Positions 21,297 to 31,485 of a DNA stretch of 64,000 nucleotides are shown here, piece by piece (positions within the stretch are counted from its first letter, which is position 1; each line of letters opens with the position of its first letter). Both the position numbers and the translations under genes were made by a program. The notes under the pieces are model-generated. The model ran no database searches, was not told where the DNA came from, and saw only the letters and a list, made by a program, of their open reading frames with translations. The DNA comes from Aureococcus anophagefferens (lineage: Eukaryota; Sar; Pelagophyceae; Pelagomonadales; Pelagomonadaceae), in contig NW_008705585.1 in assembly GCF_000186865.1 (NCBI RefSeq), positions 16,195-80,194 on the forward strand. The letters are read 5' to 3'.

Positions 21297-24200
21297 CTAG
21301 AGCGCGATGCTCTCCGGCGGCGGTTCGTCCTCGTCGTCGGTCGCGTCGGCGTCGCGGGGCCGCTTGCGGTTCGAGGGCGCGACGGCCTGCTTCTTCCGCC
21401 GCGCGGCCGCGGCGACGCCGGACGCGGGCCGTTTGGCGGACCGCGGCGATTTTGTGGATTGGCGCTGGCGGTCGAGCTCCTTCGCGAGTTCCTTGACCTC
21501 CTTCTTCGCCGCGTCGAGCCGCGCCTTGGCGGCCTCGACGTCCGCCTCGGACACGTCGTCCTCGACGGCGTCGTCGTCGTCGTCGCCGTCGTCGCCGTCG
21601 TCGGCCGCGGCGTCGCGGCGCGCGGACTCGAGCTCCGCGGCGATGGCCGCGCGCCGCTGCTCGACGCCGCCGCGCGCGGAGGAGAACTCGAACTTGGGCG
21701 GCTCGTCCTTGGCGCCGCCGACGCGCGCGCGGCCGTGCGCCCGGAGCGCGACGCCCGGCGCGTCGCGCGCGATGCGCGAAAAGTCGCAGGCGCCGGCGCG
21801 CGCCTGGTCGCGCGCGTCCTCGGCCCGCTCCAGGGACGGCGTGTCCGGGAAGATGAGGGCCTTGTAGTTGTTGAGGAGCTGCGCGAAGACGCGGCTCATG
21901 TCGTCGCACGCGCGCGGCACGAGGGCCTCCGCCGCGAGCGCCGCGGCGCCGTCGGCGGCGGCCAAGGCCTTGCGGATCGTACGCGGCGTGCGCTCCGCGT
22001 CCCAGCTCGCCCCCCGGCGCGCGAGGGACACGTTGACGACGTCGATGACGAGGCCGCCGACGCGCTCGGCGACGGCCTGCGCGGCGCGGCGCGCCGCGTC
22101 GGACGTGACGTAGAGCATGTTGTTGCCGCAGAGCGCGGCGACGCATTTCGCGTCGCCGTCGTCGTCGATCGTCGCGAGCTCGCTGAGGAAGCCGACGCAG
22201 TGGTCCTCGATGCCGTCGCGGCGGAGGCGGCGCTGGAAGCGCGCGCGGAAGTCGTCGAGCTTCGCCTCGCGCGCGGCGTTCGTCGAGAGCCGCGCGGGCC
22301 GCCGCGGCGCGTCCGTGCGGCCCTCGAGCGCCTGCTCCTCGGCCTCGAGCCGGGCGACCGCGGCGGCGGCCTCGCGCCGCGCGTCCGCGCGCGCCGCGCG
22401 GTCGTCGGCCGCGCGCGCCTTGGCCGCCGCGGCCTTGGCCGCCTTGGACCGGCGGTCCTTGAGGCCGCGGTACGCGTTTTCGAGCTCGACGATGTCGCGC
22501 CGCTTCGCGTCGAGCGCCTCGCGCTTCGCGCGGAGGTCGCCGTCGCGCGACGCGCGCGCCTTGTCGTTCGTCAGGCCCAGCGGGAAGACGGTGTTGACGT
22601 TCATGACGCCGTCGACGTCGTCCTCGTGGCCGTGGCGGAACAGCTTGAGCGTGACGCCGAGGTAGACGCCGTCGATGGCCCGGCGGTTGTCCGTCCTGTC
22701 GACCAAGCGCACCTCGACGACGGTCCGCGCGTCGGGCGCGAGCGCGAGCGCGACGCCGTCGGCCGGGTACGCGCGGAGCTTGAAGCGGTCCGGGTCGTCG
22801 CCCTCGGGCCAGGAGCGGATCTCGACGCCGATGGGCGCGTCGGCCTGCGTGAGCGTCGTGATCTGCTCCGATTCGCCGAAGGTGTCGTCGAGGTCCACCG
22901 TCGCGCGCGCGGCGCACGCGCAGCGCGCGGCGCCGGCGTCGTCGCCGTCGAACGCGGAGACGTAGTAGCGCGCGGACGCGGCCGGCGCGGGCGTGTCGTC
23001 GTCCTGGCTCACGCTCAGCAGGCTGTGGCTCGCGGCGGTGGGCGCCCGCTCGAGCACGATGCGCCGCGCTTCGCCGGGCACGCGCGCGACGTGGATCGTC
23101 GCGTGCGTCGCCGCGTGCTTGCCGCCGCCGTCGAGCGTGAACTCGAGCGCCGCGGGCGCGTCGGGCGACGAGCGCTGGAACCAGGTCGTCTTCGACGTCT
23201 CGCGGAGCTTCTGGACGTGCTGCCACGACCCCTTGCCTCCGGCCTTGAAGCGGAGCGGCGCCTCGACGGCGTCGGGCCGCGCGCGCTGGCCCGCCTCGTC
23301 GACGGCGACGAACGCGACGTGGTCCCAGACGTCCTCGCCCGCGGGCACCTCGACGACCGCGCCGTCGGCGAGCTCCGTCACCGTCGTGTCGCCCCAGCCC
23401 CCGACCTCCCCCTCGAGGAAGGCCTCGCCGACGCCGGCCTCGGAGCGCCGGTAGACCGTGAGCGCGACGGGCCGGTCGATCGGGTCGACGTAGACGGCGA
23501 CGGGGTCGACCTGCACGCTGTCCGAGAAGTCCGGCGACTGGGGCGTCAGGATCGCCTTCGCGCGCTTCGGTAGCGGCGCGCCGCCGGCCGTGTCGATGAC
23601 GAGCTCCCCGAAGGAGACGACGCCGGCCTCGTCGACGACGCCCGCGGGGGGCGCCACGTCCGCGCCGGCCTTCTTCTTCTTCTTCCGGTACGCGGCGAGC
23701 TCGCACGGCACGCCCGAGTGGTTGTCCGAGTTGTCGAGCGCGAGCGTGCAGCTGATCTCCGCCATGCCATTGACGCAGCGGTTGCCGCAGGCGTCGAAGC
23801 ACGTCCACTTGGGGCTCTGGAAGCGCGCGCCGCGGCTCAGGCTCGGCGCGGAGCCGTCCGCGCGGACCTCCGTGATCGCGCCCGGGATGAGGTTCAGCGC
23901 GCAGACGGCGTCCAACGACACGCCGCCGCGCGCGAGCGTCAGCGCCACGTCGACGCGTGCGGACGTGCCGGAGCCGGCGTCCTCGCCGACGAAGCGGCCC
24001 CTGACGCGCCAGCCGCCCGGGAGCGTCCAGGCGCCCGTCGCGGCGTCGCGGACGAGCGCCGTCGGCGTCGCCTCGAGCGTCGCCCGCGCGTCGTCGCAGG
24101 ACAGCGTCGCGACGAAGGGGTCGCCGCCGGACGCGTCCGCGCCGCACTCGTCGCGGATCGCGACGGCCCAGGGCCGCGCGGCGTCGCCGACGGCGAGCGC

Positions 24201-27200
24201 CTCCTGGGGCGCGACCTCGAGGCTCGCCGGCGCGCCGGCCTTGAGCGTCAACGCCATGGCGTCCGTCTCCAGCAGCGTCGCCTTGTCGCCGTCGGCCTCC
24301 TTGACGACGGCGACGAGCGCGAACGCGCCGCGCTCGCGCTCCGCGACGACGGGGCCCGCGGGCCGCGTCACGAGCGCGCTCAGGTTGAAGACGGCGGCGC
24401 CGTCCTCGAGCGCGGCGGGCGTGAAGAACTTGCAGGTCTCGCCGCCGGCGAGCCGCAGGTAGAGCGCGACCGTCGCGACGGGGAAGTTCGCGTCGACGGC
24501 GCCGTCGCCGTCGACGACCTCCGCGCGGAGCCACGTGTGGTGGAGCTCGGAGGCGTCGAAGGCGCCCAAACCGCCGTCCGCCGCCGCCGTCCAGCGCGCG
24601 TCGCCGCCGTCCGGCGCGTCGGCGAGGCCCTCGGCCGTCAGCGTCTTCACGGCGAGCGCCCGGTCGATGGTCGACGCGTCGGCGAAGCACTCGCAGCCCT
24701 GCACGGCGAAGCGGAGCGTGCCCGACCAGCCGAAGGGCGCCTCGAGGCGCACCTTCTGGCGCAGGACGCCGTCGTCGGATTTGTCGTGGCCCATCTGCGC
24801 GTGGACGCGCGCGCCGCCGCCGCGCTTATCGACGACGCCGACCTCGAAGTCGTAGCCCTCGAAGTCCTCGAGGCGGTGGCCCGACGCCGCCGTGAGCTCG
24901 AGGCCCACGGTCACGAAGGCCCGCGGCGCGAGGCCGTCGAGGCTCTCGGGCTCGACGAGCGCGACGCGCGCGGGCGCCGCGGAGACCGCCGTCTCGAGGC
25001 CGTCGACGGTCCGCGGCACGATCCAGTGCGCCGGCCGCGCGTTGACGGCGGCCTCGAGCGCCGCGAGGTCCGGGAAGGTCTCGCCGAAGCCCGCGCCGCG
25101 GCCGCCGGACGCCGCGGCGTAGCCGCCCGGCACGGGCCGGTACGTCACCCAGGTCCACGACCCCTCGACGACGGGCTCGAGCGACGCGTGGAGGCGCACG
25201 TCCCGGGGCAGGGACCCGCCCGGCGGCACGGCGCCCTCGGGCACGGCGACGCCCTTGAGCACGAGCTCGCCGGCCTTGCCGCTCTCGAGCTTCGCGCGGC
25301 TCGCGTCGAGGTCGACCTCGTTCCCGTCGACCTCCAACCAGACGCGCGTCGCGCCGCCGCGCACGTCGAAGTCGCCGGGCTTCACGCGCATGCTGTCCTC
25401 GTCCACCTCGGCGCCGCGCGCGTCGTGGAACGTGATGACGAGGGGCTCGAGGTCGCCGCCGAGCTCGACGTGCTGGTCGCGCCGGCGCTTGCCCTTGAGC
25501 TCGACGCGGAGCTCGAGGGGCTCCGACGGCTGGAGCTTCACCGCTAGACTCCGGGAGAAGGCGGGCTCGCCGCGGCGCATGCAGTCCGGGTCGTCGCGCT
25601 TGCAGAGCTGGTCGAGGCTCAGGGGCGCCTTCGCGGCCTTGCGGCCCTCGCGCTCGACGTCGCACAGACGCGTCCAGATCTTGCCCGGCGCGCAGCGGAC
25701 GCGCGCGAAGAGCTCCCAGACGCCGACGGCGTCGAGGGGCTCGGGCTTCTCGAGGGCGAAGGCGCCGTCGACGCAGGGCGCCGTCGCGACGACGACCTCG
25801 TCGCCCGACGGCGGCTGCGCGACGAGCTCGAGCTCGACGCCGGCGGCCTGGAGCCCCTTCTTCGTCGTCTTCGTCGTCAGGGAAAAGACGAGGGGCGGCA
25901 CGGTCGTGTGCGAGTACATGGTGTTCGTGAAGTCGTCGAAGGCCGAGGCCTTCCAGCCCTGCTCGGCCTTGGGCACGTCGTGCTCGCCGCAGCGGAGCGC
26001 GTGGACCTTCGCGGGGAACTTCTTCGCCGCCTCCTTGACGGCGTCGTCGCCGCCGACGACGTCGACGATGGCCGCCGACGGGCAGGCGACGAAGCTCTCG
26101 TGCCACCAGGCGCCCGGCCCCGCGTCCTCGAGGCGCTCGAGGTCCGCCGCGTCGCAGGGGAAGTCGACGTCGCCGGACGGCAGCAGCGGGCTCGCGGCGA
26201 CGAAGAAGCCCGGCGCCGTCGCGTCCTGGGCGTCGCAGAAGAAGGCGACGACGCGGCCGAAGCCGAGCTCCGGCGCCTTCTTGCCCGGGCCCTTGATCTC
26301 GTAGGACACGTGGAGCCCCGATTCCAGATCCTTGCCGCGGTAGAGCAGCTTCCCGCAGCGCCGCAGGATGCCGTCGCCCCGGAAGTCCATGACGTAGGAC
26401 GAGTCCTCCGTGTGGGGGTAGTTCTCGTCCTCGTCGAAGGCCTTGGTCCACTCGAGGCGCTGCTCGACCTCGAACTTCCGGAGCTTCTTCAAATGCGCGT
26501 CGGCCTCGCGGGGTTCGTGTAAGGCGCGGTAGCCCTCGTCCTTGTCCCGGAGGTGGCGCTTGTGGATCTCCGGCGCGAAGAGGCGCGTCGACTCGAGGAA
26601 GAGCAGGTTCGTCACGCGCGAGTCGATCTTCTCGTCGAGCCGCGCGTCGTTGCGCCGGCCCTTGGCCTCGCGCGGCCGCGCGAACCAGGGATACAAGGTC
26701 TCGTCGCGGAGGTAGAGCCCGTTCCAGAAGACGAGGCACCGCGCGCCCGCGAGGCACTCGGGCATCGTCGACGCGCCGCCCATCGTCGGCCAGTAGAGGC
26801 TCAGGTGCTTCACCGTCGCCACCTCCGCGCCGTCCGCGTCGTCGAGGCCCAGCGCCGTGACGCGCGCGAGGCGCTCCGCGTCGTCGCGGCTCCGCGCGAA
26901 CAGGGCCGCGTCGGCGACCTTGTTGGCCACGGCGCCGCCGACCGTCGCGCCGGACACGCCCAGGTCCGCGCCGTCGACGACGAGCCCGCAGAGCCGCCGC
27001 GTCGCCGCGGCCTCGGGCAGCACGCCCAGCGCCTCGAGCCAGGACCGCGCGGCGTCGCCGGCCGCGCCCGCCGTGTGGAGCACGTACTTTTCCGCGAGGT
27101 GCGCGAGGTGCGTGTCGCGGTTCGCGTCCCAGTCCTCGAAGAACGCGGACCCGACGTTCGTGATCTCGACGCAGGTGAAGTGGGCGTCGTTGAGCTTCTT

Positions 27201-28106
27201 CCCGAAGACCGTGTTGACGCGCTTGATCTCGAGCGCCGCCTCGCGCGACCCGTGGCGGTAGGCCGCGTAGTCGTACTCGATCTGCTTCTTGTGGATCATC
27301 TTCGCCATGTCCTGCGCGAAGACGACGACCTTGGCCACGCCCTTGGCGACGGACGTGAAGCGGACCTGCGTGGTCGTGCCGTGGAGCTGGCTGAAGCGGC
27401 CGACGCCGTAGCGGCCCCAGGGCGCGTCGAGCGCGCCGAAGGGCCGCGACCCCCGGCCCGCGGCGACGGACCTGCGCGCGGCGACGGGTTCGCGCGAAAT
27501 ATAAGACAATGGGACGCCGGCGGCGGACTTGAGGGGCCCCTTGACGGGCTCCTGGATGGAGTCGTCGCGCACGGTCGACGCGCCGGGCTTGGCGATGGCC
27601 TCGACGAGCTCCGGCGGGATGCCGTCGCCGTCGTCGAAGATGAGGATCTTCCCCTCGTCCCGCACGACGGCGATCTCGACGACGGTGGCGTTGTGCTGCA
27701 CGGAGTTCTCGATGGACTCGCTGAGCATGGTCGTCGTGTCGACGCCGGAGTTGATCGTGTTGGACACGAGGCCGACGTGCGCGGACGCGACGACGTCGGA
27801 TCGCTCGAAGGTCTCGTCGTCGTCGCAGCCGTGGCGCTTCAGGACGACCGTGCGGAAGGGCCGGCGCTGCTGGTCCTGCTTGATCCACGCGAGCGGCGAC
27901 ACGCGGATGGCCGCCGCGGGCGCGCCGTTCTCGTCCTCGAGCGCGAACGCGCGCGCCGCGTACGTGCTCGTCGCCGCGGCCCACGCGCCCACGTCGTCCC
28001 ACGTCGTCTGCCGGTCGACGTCGCGCCGGGCGTGCAGGACCACCTTCTTCCCGTCGACCCGCGCCGGGGCGTGGTACTGGAGCTGGATCTCGAAGGAGAG
28101 CTCCAT
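21297..28106 (-). CDS. SMCHD1-like protein: GHKL ATPase plus SMC hinge
   Basis: Start ATG 28106. The protein is 2269 residues unspliced, or 2250 if the 57-nt candidate intron at 27472-27528 is removed. The N-terminus has GHKL ATPase boxes: SESIENSVQHNAT (N box, ~130), IFDDGDGIPPELVE (~155) and WGRYGVGRFSQLHGTT (~230). A very long beta-rich middle (repeated 'V..A..' segments) follows. Near ~1850-1900 is a short coiled coil, then an SMC-hinge-like domain (~1975-2100: VAALCGNNMLYVTSDAARRA, GGLVIDVVNVS, LLNNYKALIFPDTPSLE) and a second coiled coil with basic nuclear-localisation-like tail (NRKRPRDADATDDEDE). This order matches animal SMCHD1 and plant GMI1-type proteins, which act in chromatin silencing or DNA repair. 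I infer a nuclear chromatin role. Confidence 0.8.
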   Translation of the reverse strand: MELSFEIQLQYHAPARVDGKKVVLHARRDVDRQTTWDDVGAWAAATSTYAARAFALEDENGAPAAAIRVSPLAWIKQDQQRRPFRTVVLKRHGCDDDETFERSDVVASAHVGLVSNTINSGVDTTTMLSESIENSVQHNATVVEIAVVRDEGKILIFDDGDGIPPELVEAIAKPGASTVRDDSIQEPVKGPLKSAAGVPLSYISREPVAARRSVAAGRGSRPFGALDAPWGRYGVGRFSQLHGTTTQVRFTSVAKGVAKVVVFAQDMAKMIHKKQIEYDYAAYRHGSREAALEIKRVNTVFGKKLNDAHFTCVEITNVGSAFFEDWDANRDTHLAHLAEKYVLHTAGAAGDAARSWLEALGVLPEAAATRRLCGLVVDGADLGVSGATVGGAVANKVADAALFARSRDDAERLARVTALGLDDADGAEVATVKHLSLYWPTMGGASTMPECLAGARCLVFWNGLYLRDETLYPWFARPREAKGRRNDARLDEKIDSRVTNLLFLESTRLFAPEIHKRHLRDKDEGYRALHEPREADAHLKKLRKFEVEQRLEWTKAFDEDENYPHTEDSSYVMDFRGDGILRRCGKLLYRGKDLESGLHVSYEIKGPGKKAPELGFGRVVAFFCDAQDATAPGFFVAASPLLPSGDVDFPCDAADLERLEDAGPGAWWHESFVACPSAAIVDVVGGDDAVKEAAKKFPAKVHALRCGEHDVPKAEQGWKASAFDDFTNTMYSHTTVPPLVFSLTTKTTKKGLQAAGVELELVAQPPSGDEVVVATAPCVDGAFALEKPEPLDAVGVWELFARVRCAPGKIWTRLCDVEREGRKAAKAPLSLDQLCKRDDPDCMRRGEPAFSRSLAVKLQPSEPLELRVELKGKRRRDQHVELGGDLEPLVITFHDARGAEVDEDSMRVKPGDFDVRGGATRVWLEVDGNEVDLDASRAKLESGKAGELVLKGVAVPEGAVPPGGSLPRDVRLHASLEPVVEGSWTWVTYRPVPGGYAAASGGRGAGFGETFPDLAALEAAVNARPAHWIVPRTVDGLETAVSAAPARVALVEPESLDGLAPRAFVTVGLELTAASGHRLEDFEGYDFEVGVVDKRGGGARVHAQMGHDKSDDGVLRQKVRLEAPFGWSGTLRFAVQGCECFADASTIDRALAVKTLTAEGLADAPDGGDARWTAAADGGLGAFDASELHHTWLRAEVVDGDGAVDANFPVATVALYLRLAGGETCKFFTPAALEDGAAVFNLSALVTRPAGPVVAERERGAFALVAVVKEADGDKATLLETDAMALTLKAGAPASLEVAPQEALAVGDAARPWAVAIRDECGADASGGDPFVATLSCDDARATLEATPTALVRDAATGAWTLPGGWRVRGRFVGEDAGSGTSARVDVALTLARGGVSLDAVCALNLIPGAITEVRADGSAPSLSRGARFQSPKWTCFDACGNRCVNGMAEISCTLALDNSDNHSGVPCELAAYRKKKKKAGADVAPPAGVVDEAGVVSFGELVIDTAGGAPLPKRAKAILTPQSPDFSDSVQVDPVAVYVDPIDRPVALTVYRRSEAGVGEAFLEGEVGGWGDTTVTELADGAVVEVPAGEDVWDHVAFVAVDEAGQRARPDAVEAPLRFKAGGKGSWQHVQKLRETSKTTWFQRSSPDAPAALEFTLDGGGKHAATHATIHVARVPGEARRIVLERAPTAASHSLLSVSQDDDTPAPAASARYYVSAFDGDDAGAARCACAARATVDLDDTFGESEQITTLTQADAPIGVEIRSWPEGDDPDRFKLRAYPADGVALALAPDARTVVEVRLVDRTDNRRAIDGVYLGVTLKLFRHGHEDDVDGVMNVNTVFPLGLTNDKARASRDGDLRAKREALDAKRRDIVELENAYRGLKDRRSKAAKAAAAKARAADDRAARADARREAAAAVARLEAEEQALEGRTDAPRRPARLSTNAAREAKLDDFRARFQRRLRRDGIEDHCVGFLSELATIDDDGDAKCVAALCGNNMLYVTSDAARRAAQAVAERVGGLVIDVVNVSLARRGASWDAERTPRTIRKALAAADGAAALAAEALVPRACDDMSRVFAQLLNNYKALIFPDTPSLERAEDARDQARAGACDFSRIARDAPGVALRAHGRARVGGAKDEPPKFEFSSARGGVEQRRAAIAAELESARRDAAADDGDDGDDDDDAVEDDVSEADVEAAKARLDAAKKEVKELAKELDRQRQSTKSPRSAKRPASGVAAAARRKKQAVAPSNRKRPRDADATDDEDEPPPESIAL
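27472..27528 (-). other. candidate 57-nt in-frame intron with imperfect 8-bp TSD
   Basis: On the minus strand the segment begins GTCCGCCG and ends GCGCAG, and the next exon begins GTCCGTCG (7 of 8 match). It is 19 codons long, so the frame stays open either way. It is A/T-richer than its flanks (CCATTGTCTTATATTTC) and sits in a loop just before the GHKL G2 box. Splicing gives GPLKSVAAGRG. Confidence 0.5.
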
Positions 28107-28391
28107 CGCGTCGCGGTTCGCTGTCGCGGGCGCGGCGCGAACGATCTCGCGCCGTGCGCACGCGAATGCGTCGAGGGCTCTTTAGACCGCGTACCTCGAG
28201 AGCTATGAGGCCGAACCCGCGTGCCTTCACGTACCTCGCGCGCGCGCGCGGCGGGTAGGTCGAGCTGAGCGGGACGATTCCGCAGGGGCGCGGCGGCGCG
28301 CGCGCGAGCCGATCGAGATCCGCTCGGGCATGGCTCAGCTGCTCTCGCCGGCCCTGAGATAAACTGACGCCATCCTAGTCGACACGTTGAT

Positions 28392-29363
28392 ATGGAGTCG
28401 CCCGCGAACATCCAGGTTGGCGCTGAAAAGCAGTTGTCAGCGAAACAGCTGAAAGACCTACGAGAAAAGAGTCGACGCTTTTACGATCGGCTCATCCAAG
28501 TTCTTCACTTGAGACACTGCCGGGCCTGGCTCACTGAAGACGTTAGACGAATGTATGACGATGAAGAACCTGATGCCGACGACTTCGACGTTCAACTCGC
28601 CTGCATCTGCCAGCGCGTGGTAGAACGCGTGGGGTACAGCCTCGAACGTCTGCTCTATTATTTCGACAACGGAGACGAGCTCATCGAGTACCTCGGTCTC
28701 GATGAACCGATCGAATTTCAAATTGGTAACGTACAACATGGTGATGATGTCTACTTCGAGACAGTGCGTGTCGGGGAAGAGGCTCGACGCCGTTTCGTGG
28801 CCGCCTGGCTGCGTCTGAAGGCGCGCGGCTTGCCGCCGCCCGGTCTGACCTTGTGCGCATGTCATTGCTGTGACGTGCTTGATTCTGTGACGGGGATCGC
28901 TGGTTTCGGGTTGTTCCAAGCCGACGACCGCGCCTACGCCGTGGCCTGCGTCAACATCCACGGCGAGACGCTGTCCTACTTTTCCCACCGCCTGCGCGAC
29001 GACGTTGACCTCGTCAAACAGGCGGTGCGACGTTCGCCAGCAGCTCTTGGCTTCGCTTCGAAGCGACTCCGCGACGATGAGAGCGTGGCGCTGGCCGCGG
29101 TGCGGTCAGACCCGCGGGCGGCCCTGCGCTTCGTGTCCAAACGACTCTGCGCGTGCGCGGACTTCAGGCGCAAATTGCTCTTGACCGCGCGCGTGATCCT
29201 GCTCAGCGCGCGTGTCCCGGGCTCCGTCGCGGCGCACATCGAGTCCTATCGCACGGGCGATCTCAATCTCGACTTCACGCGGTCCGGCAAATACCGGACA
29301 GCTCTGGCGGTACGCGCTTCCCCTGGAGAGCCGAGGCCGCGCGATCACTATAATCCTTTTTAG
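28392..29363 (+). CDS. DUF4116-repeat protein, lower GC than neighbours
   Basis: 323 codons from ATG 28392. The C-terminal half carries DUF4116-type helical repeats: LRDDVDLVKQAVRRSPAALG, FASKRLRDDESVALAAVRSD and PRAALRFVSKRL. The N-terminal half (QVLHLRHCRAWLTEDVRRMY; ERLLYYFDNGDELIEYLGLD) has no family I recognise. DUF4116 repeats are abundant in giant viruses and some protists and are of unknown function, probably protein binding. The DNA is clearly less GC-rich, and uses A/T-ending codons more, than genes on both sides. That may mean recent transfer or a different expansion history. No introner, signal peptide or membrane helix. Confidence 0.7.
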   Translation: MESPANIQVGAEKQLSAKQLKDLREKSRRFYDRLIQVLHLRHCRAWLTEDVRRMYDDEEPDADDFDVQLACICQRVVERVGYSLERLLYYFDNGDELIEYLGLDEPIEFQIGNVQHGDDVYFETVRVGEEARRRFVAAWLRLKARGLPPPGLTLCACHCCDVLDSVTGIAGFGLFQADDRAYAVACVNIHGETLSYFSHRLRDDVDLVKQAVRRSPAALGFASKRLRDDESVALAAVRSDPRAALRFVSKRLCACADFRRKLLLTARVILLSARVPGSVAAHIESYRTGDLNLDFTRSGKYRTALAVRASPGEPRPRDHYNPF

Positions 29364-29525
29364 CTGTAGCGCGTGTCACTCGAGGGTGTGGACGCGCGCA
29401 CCATCAAAATGTTCAAAAACGAGGAAACTGTGCTTCAACAACTACCGATTTGTAAATCGCATGCGATAGGCATTGCGATAGCTGCCCCAAATCCGCGTGC
29501 CCGAGCCGCCCGAGTACTCGCACCC

Positions 29526-31282
29526 ATGCCGTCCGGCGGCCATCGCAGCGAGCGGCGGCGGTCGCACCGCAAGTCGAAGAAGACGCCGCCCGCCGCCCAG
29601 GCGCCGCCGCCGCCGCCGCCGGCCGTGGTTCACTACACGTGCTTCCAGTGCGACCCCTTCCACTCCTCCGCGCCGGCGCCGGAGGAGACGGCGGTGGCCG
29701 CCGTCGTCGCGGAGCAGTACGTCTTCGACGAGGAGAAGGTCGACGGCAAGGACGAGGCCGGCGACGAGGAGGCAGACGCCGGCGCCGCGGCCGCGGCCGA
29801 CGGCGAATCCGCCGGCGACGCCGAGCCCCCGGCGCCCCCGGCGGCCGTCGAGGAGGTGGACGTCGCGGAGCCCGACGACAAGGCCGCGCACGACGTCGAC
29901 CTCTTCCTCGTCGACGAGGACGGCGAACGGCGGAAGGAGATGGTGACGGACTTCGTCGAACGCGCGTCGACGATGTACTACGCGAGAATTCAGAGCGAGC
30001 TCCTCGCGGGCCCCGACGACAAGCCGCTGCCCTGGGACATGGTCCTCATGGTCGCGACGGTGAGTTTGACGATGATCGCGTCCATGCTCTGCATGACGAC
30101 GGTGCGGAGCGTCGTCGACGAGTACATGGAGTGGGAGGACGACGCGGTCTTCGGGTTCGGCAACCGGCCCTACTACACGGTCTGGACCCACATCTGGCAC
30201 CTAACCGCCGGCATCCCCATCCCGACGGCCGTGTCGCTCATGATGGTCGTGGTCATGGCGACGCTGTCGACGGTGGAGCGGCTCAAGGACGACCACGTGA
30301 TCTGCTGCCTGATCGCGCGCGAGCTGCTGAACAAGCGGCGCTACGCGACGCGCGTGTTTCTTGTGCGCCTGGATCCACGTGCTGCGCATCTGCCTGACGA
30401 TCTCCTACCTCAACGCGACGACGTTCCTCATCGGGTCCGCGGACGGGCCGCTGAACATCATGCTCAACGCGTTGGCCGTCGGCTTCCTGCTGTGCCGAAA
30501 CCAACCACTGGTTTGGGTGGTCCTGACCAAACTTGAGAATTCTCTAGCTCGGTCAAATCAAAGTCGATTCGGCTGATTTTTGGACGGATCGATCGCTCTC
30601 GTCGAGTTCTCGAAGCCCAGCCGAAGAGCTTGTGTCAAAACATTCGAATACGCTCACATTGAAGTCGGGTTGAAGATTTGGTTTCGGCACAGGCTTCCTG
30701 CTCGAGTTCGAGGCGACGCTCGCGGACTGCTCCTGGCGCGGGCTCGTGCCCCACCGCAAGTCCGTGGAGCGGCGCTTCGAGGTGCCGCGCGAGCTCTTCG
30801 AGGGCGTCGTCGACGACATCCTCAAGCTCAAGAACGCCGCGTCCGTCTCCCGGCGCGCGTCGCGCGTCCTCGTCGCGGCGATCGGGTCCTGCGTCGCGAC
30901 GACGGCCTGGCTCATGCAGGAGCGCGTCGCCGACGGCCGCGCCTTCCACACGGGCCACACCTCCCTGATCATCCACGGCTTCGACGCCTTCGTCGACTAC
31001 GACGTCGCATCGCACGCGCTCGTCGGCGGCGATCTCGCGATGACGTTCGCGTGCTCCCTCGCCGTCATCCTCGCCACGGCGCCCGTCCTCAAGGCGGGCA
31101 CGCACCACAAGGCCCTCTTCCTCCGCGTCCTCCTCCTGCACTACGCCGTGTGCTTCGGCACCTACACGATCCTCGTCCACGTCCTCTTCGACAGGACCGT
31201 CCTCGTCCTCAAGGACAACTCGCTCTCGGAGAGGCACGCGGGCACGCGCTTCGACACCTACGGCAAGAGCGGCAGGCGCTGA
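29526..31282 (+). CDS. multi-pass membrane protein of unknown family, two exons (one-base frameshift)
   Basis: Exons 29526-30481 and 30693-31282 give about 514 residues once one base is removed. The N-terminal 150 residues are Pro/Ala/acid-rich and probably cytosolic. Hydrophobic segments include DMVLMVATVSLTMIASMLCM, IPIPTAVSLMMVVVMATLS, VLRICLTISYLNATTFLIG, VLVAAIGSCVATTAWLM, LAMTFACSLAVILATAPVL and VLLLHYAVCFGTYTILVHVL. I do not recognise the family; a channel or transporter is possible. The frame changes at about 30357-30362: removing one T from the TTT gives RVFLCAWIHVL. At the family B introner only a GC donor at the start of the TSD keeps the downstream frame (VGFLLEFEATLAD). Confidence 0.65.
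30482..30692 (+). mobile_element. introner, family B, 211-nt GC-AG intron
   Basis: The TSD GCTTCCTG occurs at 30482-30489 and 30693-30700. Inverted ends are CTGTGCCGAAACCAA and TTGGTTTCGGCACAG. The core CGGCTGATTTTTGGACGGAT is in sense orientation. The GT inside the left inverted end would shift the frame, so the GC at the TSD is the supported donor. Confidence 0.9.
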
Positions 31283-31485
31283 GAAAGCCGGAGGCGCTCG
31301 ACGTCACCTGCCGACCGACGCTTGCCGCCCGTAAGCACCCTGCTCAAAGAGCACCGGCAGCCCGAGCGGAAGCCGGGACTTGAGCCGGGTTGGACTTCAG
31401 CTTCCACTGTTCCAGCCAATGGTGCCGGGCGAAACTGCAGGCTTCAGAGAAGCAAGCTATGTCATAACGTCGAAGTGCCGCTGCG

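Noticed and set aside
21459..23573. Long plus-strand open frame opposite the SMCHD1-like gene
   Set aside because: Composition is Arg/Ala/Val/Asp shadow of the minus-strand gene, which has recognisable domains; very GC-rich DNA gives long antisense open frames throughout this window.
24826..28230. Long minus-strand Arg-rich open frame in another phase of the SMCHD1-like gene
   Set aside because: Same strand, shifted frame, no domain; the GHKL motifs are in the other frame.
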